NCBI RefSeq assembly: GCF_030269925.1
Contig: NC_085118.1
Location: forward strand, 15,931,001 to 15,995,000
Length of the DNA: 64,000 nt
Source of the DNA: Bombyx mori
Lineage: Eukaryota; Arthropoda; Insecta; Lepidoptera; Bombycidae
Reading direction: 5' to 3'
Position numbers and translations under genes: made by a program. Position 1 is the stretch's first letter; every line of letters begins with the position of its first letter. Under the pieces are notes generated by a model. The model had not been told where the DNA came from. It made no database searches and worked only from the letters and a program-made list of their open reading frames with translations. Below are positions 11,616 to 23,165 of the stretch, in pieces.

Positions 11616-12885
11616 CTAGGCTGCACTAAAAGTATCGGGAATGGAATATTTCCACTGCTCCTGTCATATTAAAATTTTTTTAATTGAAAACTCCTTGGTT
11701 TTAAAAATCGAATACCATTTATTTATTTTAAAAAAGATTCTCGGTCTTGTCACGAGGTTTTGTCAAACTTGTTTGGTCGTTGAGAAAATGGAATTGACTC
11801 GAGAAAATTCAAGAGCGATGATTTATTATGACTTTCGAAGTGGTTTAACAGAAAAACAGTGTGTTGACCGGATGATTTCTGCATTTGGTGATGAAGCCCC
11901 ATCCAAAACCACAATTTATCGCTGATTTGCTGAGTTTCAACGTGGACGTGTCAAGCTCAGTGATGATCCCCGTCAAGGTCGTCCAAAAACAGCAGTCACC
12001 CAAGAAAACGTTCATGTTGTGCGTAAGCTGATTGAGGAAGATCGACATGTGACATACCGCGAAATTCAGGCAACTTTAGACATTGCATGTGCATGAACAA
12101 TTAGGTGTAAAAAAGTTGTTTTCCCGATTGATACCGCATTCGCTCTGTGAAGAGCAAAAAGTGGCTCGCGTTACTTGGTGCGTCAGAACTCTCGAAAGAT
12201 TCCACACAGGATCCTCAAATGCTGTATACAACATTGTATCAGGTGACGAATCCTGGATATACGCGTACGAACCCGAAACAAAAAACCAGTCACGAGTTTG
12301 GGTGTTCGAAAATGAGTTAAAGCCAACAAAAATTGTTCGTTCACGGAGTGTTGCAAAAAAAATGGTGGCCACGTTTGTCTCCAAAGCCGGCCATGTTACG
12401 ACTATTCCTCTTAAGGGACAAAGAACGGTTAATGCAGAATGGTATGCTAGCATTTGTTTGCCGCAGGTCGTTTCTGAACTCCGTAAAGAGAACTGCAACC
12501 GCCGCATCATCCTCTATCACGACAATGCGAGTTCTCACACCGCGCACAGAACAACAGAGTTTTTAGAGCAAGAAAACATAGAATTATTAGACCATCCGCC
12601 GTACAGCCCCGACCTAAGCCCTAATGATTTCTATACTTTCCCTAAAATAAAGAACAAATTGCGTGGACAGAGATTTTCATCACCTGAAGAAGTTGTGGAC
12701 GCCTACAAAACGGCCATTTTGGAGACCCCAACTTCCGAATGGTATGGTTGCTTCAATGATTGGTTCCATCGTATGGAAAAATGTGTCAAATTTCGCGGAG
12801 AATACTTCGAAAAGCAATAAATACATTTTTAAATAGTAATGTTGTGTCACTTCGTTAATTCCCGAAATTTTCAGTGCCGCCCTCG
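11616..12885 (+). mobile_element. Mariner (Tc1/mariner superfamily) element
   Basis: About 1.27 kb, flanked on both sides by the TA target dinucleotide (11614-11615 and 12886-12887). Imperfect terminal inverted repeats of about 28 bp: left contains ggctgcactaaaag and tcgggaa, right contains ttcccga and cagtgccgccct, complementary with a few mismatches. Size and ends fit mariner. Confidence 0.88.
11788..12820 (+). pseudogene. Mariner DD34D transposase, inactivated
   Basis: Cut-and-paste transposase of the mariner family. The N-terminal DNA-binding half (ENSRAMIYYDFRSGL, SKTTIYR) runs to 11922, where TGA replaces the expected tryptophan codon. The frame then continues through EFQRGR and GRPKTAV to about 12090, where a short deletion shifts the frame. 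The catalytic half (12083-12820) has GDESWIYAYEP, LYHDNASSHTA and YSPDLSPNDFYTFP; exactly 34 residues separate the second and third Asp, giving DD34D. The catalytic triad survives but the stop and frameshift make it a pseudogene. Subfamily not assigned. Confidence 0.9.
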
Positions 12886-12887
12886 TA

Positions 12888-13299
12888 TGAGTGTTATTGA
12901 CAAAATACATTTTTCAGCTACAATCGTATTTAATCAATTTCTGAAGTAAACAATTCACCTATTTACTTCACTTTAAATAATCCGAAATGTGAGAATCAAA
13001 TCATTTTCTGTTCGTTACGACCGTGTGTCGCGCTCGTTACGAAAGCAGTCTTACTGTAATTGGTTCTGACTTCACCAGGTGTCGGCTTCGTGACTTACGG
13101 CGTTTCGGAATCGACGAGTCGGCACTTGGCTTGTAGTTATGCGATTATGTCGTGTTGGAGTTTAGTTGCTGAATTGTAGCTTTTAGTGGAAAATAATGTG
13201 ATGTTAATTTGTGGAAAACGTATTTAGTTCCGTTTAGTTTTGTTTTTCTATTAAAACAAAAATATGAAATTAAATTGGTGTGTTCCTTCTTCTTGCTTC
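12888..13299. other. No gene recognised
   Basis: 13010-13150 is GC-richer (cgtgtgtcgcgctcgttac, ggtgtcggcttcgtgac) and could be an untranslated exon or promoter remnant; there is no open frame to support it. Confidence 0.4.
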
Positions 13300-13630
13300 G
13301 GTTGCCTCAATACTGAGGGTCGTGACCACCTCCTCGCAACAAGAGCTTATTACGGACCATTCCACGCCATTTGCCTCTATCTGCCGCCGAGTGTAGAGCG
13401 TCGTTAACTGTGGTGTCGAGGGTAGTGCGGATCTGGTCAGTCCAACGTGTCGGGCCTCTACCTCGTGGTCTTCTTCCGTTCACCTTGCCAGTCATCATTA
13501 GCTTCTCCAAGCTGCCGTGATCCCTTCTTGCAATGTGGCCAAAGTATTCCAGAACTCTACGTAGGCAGATGGTAGAAAGCCTCGTCTTTATCTGGATTTC
13601 TTGGAGGATCGACACATTGGTGTGTTCCAA
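13300..13630 (-). pseudogene. RTE-clade LINE, C-terminal ORF fragment
   Basis: Minus-strand frame with LEYFGHIARRDHGSLEKLM, GKVNGRRPRGRGPTRWTDQI and WRGMVRNKLL, ending GGHDPQY and a stop. This is the usual C-terminal tail of RTE-clade reverse transcriptases. Catalytic part absent. Confidence 0.75.
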
Positions 13631-14070
13631 AGAATGTTTTAACTGGCAGTTCTTTAGTTGTATTCAGACTCACGGGTTAGTGGTGGATATGAATGTTTGA
13701 ATTGCATTCTTGTTCTTAAAGTGACACAGCTAAAATATTTTTTTGTAAATCCTTTGTAAAACAATAATTCAGAACTAATTTTTAATACCTTATTGCGCAG
13801 GTGAGCATCCGACCGACCTCAGTGGTCAACGATATCCGTGGCCATCAAAAATGCAAAGGACATAGCAGACCTCATTTGAAAAGCCAATTTCATACCCCTT
13901 AAAAACTGCGCCAATGATAACTCATTGCAGATTCCAATGATACCTAACCGAAAATATATTTGGAAACGAACTATGGATTTATGTAGTTTGCATGGTAGTC
14001 TATATTTACAACAGAGAAACTTAACCAAAACGAGAGCCCAAAACATAAGTTATCATAATTTTTCATAAAC

Positions 14071-14316
14071 ACTGGTGGTAGGACCTGTTGGGAGTCCACA
14101 CGGGTAGGTACCACCACCCCGCCTATTTCCGCCGTGAAGCAGTAATGCGTTTCGGTTCGAAGGGTGGGGTAGCCGTTGTAACTATACTGAGACCTTAGAA
14201 CTTATATCTCGAGGTGGGTGGCGCATTTACGTTGTAGATGTCTATGGGTTCCAGTAACCATTTAACATCAGGTGGGCTGTGAGCTCGTCCATCCATCTAA
14301 GCAAAAAAAAAAAAAA
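14071..14316 (+). mobile_element. Bm1 SINE, partial
   Basis: From actggtggtaggacctgt to catctaagcaaaaaaaaa; head missing. Confidence 0.9.
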
Positions 14317-15295
14317 CAGATTTATTTATCAGCTTTTTTAAAAACAAAACCTTGGGTGATAAGGTTACTACTATACTTATTAATTATATAATATATTTAT
14401 TACTTAGCTATATATAAATACTCTTGAATATTTTTTAACTATTACTTACCGTCGTCAAAGTTGATAATGTAGAGTGATCAGAAAAGAATCATAGTCAAAG
14501 GAAAAACCTCGTCGAAGCGATCTCGAGGCTTGGGACAATTTCTAGATGGTATCGCAAAGTTTTCTCTTTCAACTTTATCAAAAGTTTTCCTTCGCTTGGC
14601 GATGTTGGCCTAAAGAAGAAAGCTGCCGAGTTTGTTTCGTGAAATAAGTTTTGATTTTATATTTATGCTGCAGTTAATAAATGTTGCGTTGAACCAATCA
14701 TTGGTTTGAAAGGCCAAAGACAATTATTTTAATGCAGTTCAAGGCTTAAAGACAAAATTCTCACTGTGATATCTCTGGACACTCTACACTAGGTGTTGTT
14801 TTATGATAAATTCTAGATCTTAATATTCTAAAAAACTCATACTTTATTTATTTATAACTGGGTGAATTTGATGAACACAGCCAGTGTAGATTGTTATCGG
14901 AGCTCATAGTCGCCACAACCTCAGTGCCAACTTGACATGAGGTAGTAGTTTCAAATTTAATTTAATTTTAATTAAAATTTAATTAATAAATAATAATAAT
15001 AATATTCAATGGTTCCATTATCATTTTCAAACTAAGCACATAACTGCTTCACTACGTAAATGAAGCGGTAAGCATAATAATTTATTCATTTGATTGACTT
15101 TGTTGTTCCGTGATTGTGAAAATCATGAAAATCATGAGCTTATGCTGAGCACTTATGTACACACTCGAAAAAAAAAAAAAAACTTTGTTGCATGATTTAA
15201 ATACCGGCATAATCGCATCGCTAGAGATAAAGACATCGGGCGTTTTATTCTTTGGACCCCGGACACGCGTTGATCAATAGAAATTTTAACGACGA

Positions 15296-15417
15296 CCCAC
15301 GATTCACCGTAGGCAGCGGCTTGGGTCTGCCCCTGGCATTGCTGAAGTCCATGGGCGACGGTAACCACTCACCATCAGGTGGGCCGTATGCTCGTCTACC
15401 TGCAAGGGCAACAAAAA
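15296..15417 (+). mobile_element. LINE 3' tail (family with ggcagcggctt.g.ctctgcc)
   Basis: aggcagcggcttgggtctgc, catgggcgacggtaaccac and gcaagggcaacaaaaaaa recur at 22215, 35500, 57859 (reverse) and 59230. It is the 3' terminus of a non-LTR element with A-rich end. Confidence 0.7.
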
Positions 15418-16189
15418 AACCCAGTTTTAACCCCCATTCATGGAGAGGGTATAATAATATGTTTCGTCTATCATTGAAGACATTAAAAAAGAAAGTAATT
15501 GACCTGAACCGAAAGAAACCATCATGTGTCTCTAACGAAACCTTAATTAACATTGGATTGTCAATTAATCTTTTATCACCTTCACGCAGGAGTTTTGTCA
15601 ATACTTCACATTCACAACAATCACAAACAGTCGCAAGCTCCAAAAGCTTTTTAAACAAATATAAACGCTGTACCATAACCGGTAGCTTGCATAATTGATT
15701 GAAAGCAAAAATTATTTGTTTCAAGCATCCCGAACTTTGCGAGAATTTCTGTTGATAGATCCGGAAAACGAAACAATTCAAAGAATCACATTTAATTACA
15801 CCCGGGATTTTAACCAAATATTTAAATTTTAATTGAAAACGTTTCATTAATTTTCATAAATATTTTCAAAACGTATTCAGTGTTAAGAATTTTCCGGATT
15901 TGAAAAAACAATTCTTTTATTTTGTTTTATATTTTGAATTTCTGAGGTGATAAAAAAGAAAAGTTGTGAAATAGTATTAAAATGAACAGGCAGAATGGGC
16001 TTGACTCCGGCATTGCTGTTGTTCCTGAGTGATTGTTGGCATCATGTGAGAATACCAGTATACCAAGTGAGCATGTATACCAATTATTTTATTAGGTTAG
16101 AAGTTAGTAAGAATATACGTATATGATTTAACACTTAAATGGTATATGGTAATGGTAGCTTAAATGGTAAACTACAACATGGTTTATGG
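15418..16189. other. Unrecognised sequence with overlapping open frames
   Basis: Directly after a LINE tail, a plus-strand frame (to 15698) and a minus-strand frame (15847 to 15245) are both open. The minus frame continues through the LINE tail, which speaks against a real gene. No family seen. Confidence 0.35.
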
Positions 16190-16640
16190 TTTTTTTTTAT
16201 TTTTTATTTTTTTTTATTTCCTAGATGTTTGGACGAGCTCACAGCCCACCCGGTGTTAAGTGGTTACTGGAACCCATAGACATCTACAACGTATATGCGC
16301 CACACACCTTGAGATAGAAGTCCTAAGGTCTCAGTATAGTTACAACGGCTGCCCCACCCTTCAAACCGAAACGCATTACTGCTTCACGGCAGAAACAGGC
16401 GGGGCGGTGGTACCTACCCGTGCGGACTCATAAGAGGTCCTACCACCAGTAATTACGCAAATTATAATTTTGCGGGTTTTGATTTTTATTACACGATGTT
16501 ATTCCTTCACCGTGGAAGTCAATCGTGTACATTTGTTTAGTATGTATTTCATTAGAAAAATTGGTACCCGCCTGCGGGATTCGAACACCGGTGCATCGAA
16601 TGCACCGGCCGTCTTATCCTTTAGGCCACAACGACTTGCG
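16190..16640 (-). mobile_element. Bm1 SINE, nearly full length
   Basis: From the A/T-rich tail (cctagatgtttggacgagc) to the head gcctttaggccacaacgac region; the B box reads gggattcgaac on the plus strand. A few bases of the tRNA-like head are deleted. Confidence 0.92.
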
Positions 16641-16674
16641 ACGTGATACATCAGACTGCGTGATACATGCGACT

Positions 16675-16711
16675 TGATATATCAGACGATGAACAAGCGT
16701 CTGATATATCA
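16675..16711. repeat. Perfect 14-bp inverted repeat, 9-base loop
   Basis: tgatatatcagacg, loop atgaacaag, cgtctgatatatca. A related tgatacatcagac stands at about 16644. Lies between a Bm1 and a Helitron. Confidence 0.9.
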
Positions 16712-16786
16712 TATTATTAAAGAGCGATAAAACCATCTCTCTAAGTCACATACCAAATTCACGATCAATTACGATATTTATACATA

Positions 16787-17190
16787 CTAGTGGTCCGGCA
16801 ATAGTCGAATTTGGACTATAATTAATTGTAATTACAAGTTTATTATGTTTCTATTATCACAGATCTCAACAAGACTCTATAGACAAATATTATTGAAGAC
16901 AAACAATGTTAATCTATTCTGAATTTGACTACAGACTTTAAACAGTAACAAAAGTATGACAATAAACAAAGATAAAATACATTTATGTATATATTGTGTT
17001 GTGTCAAATACATGGTAGTGAATGTAATTTTTTATTTTATTGATAAAATGTATTTTTTATCCATAATTATTAAAGAAAAATATTAACATTCTGCACTCCT
17101 TCTCTATATTCTCTATAAGTGTGAGAAATTTCATACTCCTCCATTTGCGCAATTTTCGTTAAAAGAGTACGTCACGTATTAATATATAGA
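16787..17190 (-). mobile_element. Helitron, family B
   Basis: 404 bp on the minus strand, from TCTATATATTAATACGTGAC to GGACCACTAG, flanked A/T. Homologous throughout to the copies at 2.9-4.3 kb and 44.8 kb, sharing tctctataagtgtgag and the terminal palindrome region (partly eroded here). Confidence 0.75.
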
Positions 17191-17842
17191 TTTTAGTTAG
17201 AATTGAAACTATATCTGAAATAGCTGAAATCTAAAAATCGACGTAAGAAATTCAAAATTTAAAAACGAATTTATTGAGAAGTCAATTTCTAAAACTACGT
17301 TCGGTGAATTCCGTTTACTTTATTGTATCAGGAAGTGCATGTCTGAGGTTCGAGAGTGCTTCCTCCGGCTCCCTAATACAATTATGAGCGTCTTCTGTCA
17401 GCCGCTGCGACGTTTCAGGTATTTTCACGCCCTTAATCATATTATTTAGGTTATTTTACAGAACTCGCCTGTGTAATTACAAGAAGCCAGTGTCAGTGCG
17501 TTGAAATATTCGAATACTATATGAATGAATACGCAAATAGCTCTTAATTTTATCAAAATACTATACGACGCTGTTTTGAATCCTGACCTCATTGGAGAGT
17601 TGAAAACAAAGTCTCAACTAAAATAATGAATAGTCAAAGTGTGCTTTGAATTTCAAAAGTAAAGGAAAATGACTTTTTGGTTACGTTAAATAATTTATGT
17701 ACTCATCTGGACCTAATTATTAGCAGCTAATACAGAAAATTAATTAGCAAGCCCCTAATGTCTCACGACTACAAGCAAGCATGTTACTTGGGCTAACAAA
17801 ATAAGTAGCGATGTAATGCGAAACCCTCAGCACTCATTTTAA

Positions 17843-19651
17843 ATGAGTCTCCCCCCCCCCTCCCAAAGGTCTTACTACCGCTTAGCTCGTACTCTCAAAT
17901 CGGATACGGTAGTAACTATGCCCCCCCTCGTAGGCCCCTCAGGCCGACTCACGGCGTTCGATGATGACGAAAAAGCAGAGCTGCTGGCCGATACATTGCA
18001 AACCCAGTGCACGCCCAGCACTCAATCCGTGGACCCTGTGCATGTAGAATTAGTAGACAGTGAGGTAGAACGCAGAGCCTCCTTGCCACCCTCTGATGTG
18101 TTACCACCCGTCACCCCGATGGAAGTTAAAGACTTGATCAAAGACCTACGTCCTCGCAAGGCTCCCGGTTCCGACGGTATATCCAACCGCGTTATTAAAC
18201 TTCTACCCGTCCAACTCATCGTGATGTTGGCATCTATTTTCAATGCCGCTATGGCGAACTGTATCTTTCCCGCGGTGTGGAAAGAAGCGGACGTTATCGG
18301 CATACATAAACCCGGTAAACCAAAAAATCATCCGACGAGCTACCGCCCGATTAGCCTCCTCATGTCTCTAGGCAAACTGTATGAGCGTCTGCTCTACAAA
18401 CGCCTCAGAGACTTCGTCTCATCCAAGGGCATTCTCATCGATGAACAATTCGGATTCCGTACAAATCACTCATGTGTTCAACAGGTGCACCGCCTCACGG
18501 AGCACATTCTTGTGGGGCTTAATCGACCAAAACCGTTATACACGGGAGCTCTCTTCTTCGACGTCGCAAAAGCGTTCGACAAAGTCTGGCACAACGGTTT
18601 GATTTTCAAACTATTCAACATGGGTGTGCCGGATAGTCTCGTGCTCATCATACGGGACTTCTTGTCGAACCGCTCTTTTCGATATCGAGTCGAGGGAACC
18701 CGCTCCTCCCCACGACCTCTCACAGCTGGAGTCCCGCAAGGCTCTGTCCTCTCACCCCTCCTATTTAGCTTATTCGTTAACGATATTCCCCGGTCGCCGC
18801 CGACCCATTTAGCTTTATTCGCCGACGACACGACTGTTTACTATTCCAGTAGAAACAAGTCCCTAATCGCGAAGAAGCTTCAGAGCGCAGCCCTAGCCCT
18901 AGGACAGTGGTTCCGAAAATGGCGCATAGACATCAACCCAGCGAAAAGTACTGCGGTGCTCTTTCAGAGGGGAAGCTCCACACGGATTTCCTCCCGTATT
19001 AGGAGGAGGAATCTCACACCCCCGATTACTCTCTTTAGTCAATCCATACCCTGGGCCAGGAAGGTCAAGTACCTGGGCGTTACCCTGGATGCATCGATGA
19101 CATTCCGCCCGCATATAAAATCAGTCCGTGACCGTGCCGCGTTTATTCTCGGTAGACTCTACCCCATGATTTGTAAGCGGAGTAAAATGTCCCTTCGGAA
19201 CAAGGTGACACTTTACAAAACTTGCATAAGGCCCGTCATGACTTACGCGAGTGTGGTGTTCGCTCACGCGGCCCGCACGCACATAGACACCCTTCAATCT
19301 CTACAATCCCGCTTTTGCAGGTTAGCCGTCGGAGCTCCGTGGTTCGTGAGGAACGTTGACCTACACGACGACCTGGGCCTCGAATCTATACAGAAATACA
19401 TGAAGTCAGCGTCGGAACGCTACTTCGATAAGGCTATGCGTCATGATAATCGCCTTATCGTAGCCGCCGCTGACTACTCCCCGAATCCTGATCATGCAGG
19501 AGCCAGTCACCGTCGACGCCCTAGACACGTCCTTACGGATCCATCAGATCCAATAACCTTCGCACTAGACGCCTTCAGCTCTAGGAGCAGGCTTAGGGAC
19601 CTCGGTAACCGTACTCGTCGAACTCGACAAAGAGTTCGCCGTGCAACCTAA
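17843..19651 (+). CDS. Jockey-clade LINE reverse transcriptase (truncated ORF2)
   Basis: Open for about 600 codons up to the natural stop. RT blocks in order: RKAPGSDGISNRVIKLL (near residue 107), YRPISLLMSLGKLYERLL, QFGFRTNHSC, FFDVAKAFDKVWH, GVPQGSVLSPLLFSLFVNDI and the catalytic ALFADDTTVYY. The C-terminal part (VMTYASVVFAHAA, SHRRRPRHVLTDPSDP) follows the jockey pattern. The first Met is created by the insertion junction with the target-site repeat, so it is not a natural start; the missing N-terminal side would have held the endonuclease. Similar to silkworm jockey-type elements such as BMC1, but the exact family is not verified. Confidence 0.9.
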   Translation: MSLPPPSQRSYYRLARTLKSDTVVTMPPLVGPSGRLTAFDDDEKAELLADTLQTQCTPSTQSVDPVHVELVDSEVERRASLPPSDVLPPVTPMEVKDLIKDLRPRKAPGSDGISNRVIKLLPVQLIVMLASIFNAAMANCIFPAVWKEADVIGIHKPGKPKNHPTSYRPISLLMSLGKLYERLLYKRLRDFVSSKGILIDEQFGFRTNHSCVQQVHRLTEHILVGLNRPKPLYTGALFFDVAKAFDKVWHNGLIFKLFNMGVPDSLVLIIRDFLSNRSFRYRVEGTRSSPRPLTAGVPQGSVLSPLLFSLFVNDIPRSPPTHLALFADDTTVYYSSRNKSLIAKKLQSAALALGQWFRKWRIDINPAKSTAVLFQRGSSTRISSRIRRRNLTPPITLFSQSIPWARKVKYLGVTLDASMTFRPHIKSVRDRAAFILGRLYPMICKRSKMSLRNKVTLYKTCIRPVMTYASVVFAHAARTHIDTLQSLQSRFCRLAVGAPWFVRNVDLHDDLGLESIQKYMKSASERYFDKAMRHDNRLIVAAADYSPNPDHAGASHRRRPRHVLTDPSDPITFALDAFSSRSRLRDLGNRTRRTRQRVRRAT

Positions 19652-19892
19652 CCCATGAATCAGCTCGCTGAGTTTCTCGCCGGATCTTCTCAGCGGGTCG
19701 CGATTCCGATCCGGTAGTAGATTCATTCGCGAAGCAGCTGCTCTTGAGCTGTTAGGTCTCCTTCGGAGGCGCTCGGGTAGCTGTTAGCAAATCCCACCCC
19801 TCCTGGCTGAGCCTTTGCTCGCCCACCTGTCCTGGTGAAACTGGAAAGGCCTCCGGGCCACCAGTAATCCTTCAATCATAAAAAAAAAAAAA
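17844..19892 (+). mobile_element. 5'-truncated jockey-clade LINE with 12-bp target-site duplication
   Basis: The element is bounded by a perfect direct repeat actcattttaaa at 17832-17843 and 19893-19904. It ends in poly(A) (about 19880-19892), and has lost its 5' part, including the endonuclease. The 3' UTR (19652-19880) carries ctgagtttctcgccggatct and related blocks also present in other tails in this window. The perfect duplication and open frame point to a fairly recent insertion. Confidence 0.93.
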
Positions 19893-20039
19893 ACTCATTT
19901 TAAACTCAAATTTATCCGGGTTTTTGCATTTGTTTAAAAAAAATTGCCGTAACATAAACTATCTATCGAATATCTAACCTGAAAGCTGTTTGTATTCGGA
20001 ATAAAATATATCTAGTTTAAAAGACTCATCATTATCCTG

Positions 20040-20311
20040 CCCTTCTCCCAGTCACCTGGGGTCGGCGCAACATGTTTTCTCCTTCCATACTCTTCTATCA
20101 TATACCATTTCTTCGGTCACTCCCCTCTTACCCATATCGTCTTTCACACAATCTATCCATTTCTTCTTAGGTCTACCTCTTTCTCTATATCCTTCCACAT
20201 TCATAGTTAACACTCTCTTACCAACCTCATTTTCATTTCGTCTCATCACATGTCCATACCATCCCAAACGCGCACTCCTCAGCTTCTCTGTCACAGGTGC
20301 CACTTTCAGAT
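20040..20311 (-). pseudogene. RTE-like LINE, C-terminal ORF fragment
   Basis: Minus-strand frame: [38 protein letters not shown], ending in the CCADPR area. A typical RT tail of RTE-like LINEs, truncated at both sides. Confidence 0.7.
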
Positions 20312-22011
20312 CTAGTTTAAAAGACTAATGATTATTATTCTCTTTTTTCCTGTCTATACCGGTCAGGATATTAGAGTGATACCATACGATTATGGTTTTG
20401 CCATCGGTCCTTAATGTGTGTGCAAATTTTCAAGCTAAGCACACGTCTTAAAGTCGGTGAAAATGACGTTCAAATATACTTTACATATAAACAAAAAAGA
20501 ACCAAGCTAATGTTAAAGCGTGCTAAAACAAGGCATAGCAATCGATTTTCTGCTACATCTCTTTCAAATAAAACAACTAATAATTTTCAATTTTCATTCG
20601 CCAAGCAGTTAAAGTATTTTTCTATACCGGAAAAACATTTTCGCATTCATCCGCAGAACCGTTACGTTTGCGAAAAAAGCCTTTCCACTACATACTTTTT
20701 TTTCTTTTCCGTTTAGTTTATTTTTTCACGTTTTCCGCGAGATTCAGTGAAAACGGAAAAACTGTTTCCTTCCTTATTAGTCTAAAACTGACGCGGACGT
20801 TTGTGAGGCGGTTTTTTTTTTTTTTTTTTGCACAGAATTTGTACGCTATTCAGTTTGGTCTTTGGAATGTAAATTTCATGAGCAAAACATATAGTAAAAT
20901 CATTAAAACATTGTATTTTATAAACCATCGTCAGTGATTGGCTGACAGTCGTCCAATACCACGAACACGATAAGATAATCAAAACATCAGAATTAATTAT
21001 TATAATAAAAAAAATAAACGCGAGACGATACAATATAAGTAGCTTTAATTATAGAAACATGTACAGTTCAAAGAAGTCCTTTTTCAAGATACCGGATGTT
21101 ATATGGTTACCGGGGTCTACAGAAAACATGGATGCCGATTCAACCTTTAGACATAGGTAATCTCATCTTAACTTAACAAATCATTGAGTTTCATCTTAAT
21201 GCGTTATATACTTCGTAATTATCATACACTTGGCATGAAATATCATAAGAGCTCGTTTATAATAAACATATTCAAACAGATATCATTATACTGTCATTAA
21301 AGGCATGGTTTTCTATCACCCACCAGGAATCAATAGCAAGCCGATGCCTACAGCTAAAATATCTTTTCAGATCCCACTGAAAGTAGGACATCACATAGCA
21401 CCGAGAAAGCATATAAGATGCCAATAGCATTGTTCAATACGTGGGATTCCCATGAAATGTGGACACAAAGATTTCAAATAACGTTTTCAACTTTTAAGCT
21501 AGCTGGCAGATATTGCAAATATGTCAGCTGCCAATCAATCTATGCATTACAACAAAATACCCCAGCTACCGACGACCATTTCGCGTAGAGCCCTCAACCG
21601 GAGCGCTACAAATACGATCGAAAGCTCAATAGAAATTTAACGTGATTTAATACGCAAAACTGGTATCTCTCGTGTAATTAAACACTCGTTTGGAGTCAGA
21701 TCAGTCGTGTTAATTAAAATTCAGCGGGGCTCGGTTCCGCTGAAATGATGGTTGAAAGCTGAAAGGTATCGTTTACTGATATTATTAAGGCTTCCCGGTG
21801 TTTTTTTTATTTATTAAAAAAATATAAATCCTCATCCGCATTCGTAAATTAATATGTTTGAGAACGTAGCGCTGTAATTTTTATGTTTGTTTATTGTGTG
21901 GCGTTCGTAAATATTTTAATTGTGAGTCCATGCCGGTAGGTACCACCGCTCTATTTTTTCCTGTACTCTGTATACCGCGTCGTCTGGCCCTTGCTCCTTC
22001 AGTTCCCTAAC
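20312..22011. other. No gene recognised
   Basis: 20340-20470 (ctgtctataccggtcagg, gccatcggtccttaatgtg) looks like a decayed repeat; a T-run lies at 20813-20829. 21330-21780 is single-copy-looking with a small hairpin at 21720-21744. No convincing exon. Confidence 0.45.
21720..21744. repeat. Short inverted repeat
   Basis: ttcagcgg and ccgctgaa around the 9-base ggctcggtt, in otherwise single-copy sequence. Confidence 0.7.
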
Positions 22012-22183
22012 TGACGTAGCGTAAATGTGCCACCCACCTTGAGATATAAGTTCTAAGGTCTAAGTATAGTTACAACGGCTGCCCCACCCTTCAAACCGAA
22101 ACGCATTACTGCTTCACGGCAAAAATAGGCAGGGTGGTGGTACCTACCTGTGCGGACTCATAAGGGGTCCCCCCACCAGTAAA
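22012..22183 (-). mobile_element. Bm1 SINE, partial
   Basis: From gcgtaaatgtgccaccc to ccccccaccagtaa; both ends missing. Confidence 0.85.
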
Positions 22184-22214
22184 ATGTTAGTAACTGTTAT
22201 AAAGCGGCTAAAAA

Positions 22215-22330
22215 TAACGATAGGCAGCGGCTTGGCTCTGCCCCTGGCATTGCTGAAGTCCATGGGCGACCATAACCACTCACCATCAAGTGGGCCGTAT
22301 GCGCGTCTGCCTACAAGGGCAATAAAAAAA
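22215..22330 (+). mobile_element. LINE 3' tail (ggcagcggctt family)
   Basis: gataggcagcggcttggctc, gctgaagtccatgggcga and ctacaagggcaataaaaaaa. Only 30 bp from the Bm1 fragment before it. Confidence 0.75.
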
Positions 22331-22785
22331 TATACAGTCTCGTATTACTGACATGGTCCTACTTACTGCATGACTCCGGCGCGACCTCTGTAAGGTTGTC
22401 AACTCATAGTTATTTTTTATTTAATAAATGTTTTTTTTTTTTCTTTCTTCACCCGTTAGTCAATTTGTTGGTAAAAACGTCTGTTCATTTCAAGGAAGAA
22501 CTTTATTTATCTTCTTGTAGATATTTTCAAATGTTCATTAAAATGATTCCTAATCAAAAAAATATGTTATCTCCTGTGCCCTTGTTTGCGACAGGTAAAT
22601 GTAACTTGACATGGATTTATTTGCGCGTGACCAAAATCAAAACTAGCACGCCCCGTTCTTAAGAGGAAAAGTAATTTTCGTGATCCATGTTTCGAGATGG
22701 ATTCACCTTCTGATACTTTATGGGGCTTCTAACGTAATCTGAAAAGGTAATGCCAAGTGCTTCTTCCTCAAACTTTTCTTCTCCA

Positions 22786-22885
22786 TCGCTCCCTCATTGC
22801 TGAGGATCGTGACTCCGTTTCAGCCTGTCGACTGCTAGTCTCCATCGGTTTCGGTCAGTTGCCAGTTGCCTTCCTCAAGCACCCG
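22786..22885 (-). repeat. Decayed RTE-like LINE C-terminal fragment
   Basis: ctccctcattgctgaggatc and gtgactccg resemble the C-terminal coding end of the fragment at 13300; heavily diverged. Confidence 0.35.
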
Positions 22886-22937
22886 GTGTAAAATTGAGTA
22901 ACAAAGGTTGCATCGTGATCGATAGAATAATTTGTTT

Positions 22938-23165
22938 TCCCTAGGAGCTTTTAGCCTAAGAGGCTATTCCAGCTACGCCCGGACGGGTAGGTGAGCTCAC
23001 GGGCTCAACCTGAAAGAATCTGCTAACACTAGCCCTAGCAAGAGCAGTGCTTTGCAGAATCTACCACCGGATCGGAATCGCGACCCACTGAGAAGATCCG
23101 GCGAGAAATTCAGTAGGCTATGTCTATGGGTTAATTCGCTCATCGAACTCTTCGTCGTAATCGCA
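22938..23165 (-). mobile_element. Jockey-type LINE 3' end
   Basis: In reverse, the ctgagtttctcgccgg, gggtcgcgattccgatccgg and gtgagctcacctac blocks of the jockey 3' UTR, with flanking decay. Confidence 0.7.

Noticed and set aside
12076..12910. Minus-strand frames within the mariner
   Set aside because: Antisense shadows of the transposase.
15245..15847. 200-codon minus-strand frame as a gene
   Set aside because: It runs through a LINE 3' tail in antisense, and an equally open plus frame overlaps it.
18022..18831. Minus-strand frames opposite the jockey RT
   Set aside because: They are shadows of the real RT frame on the plus strand.
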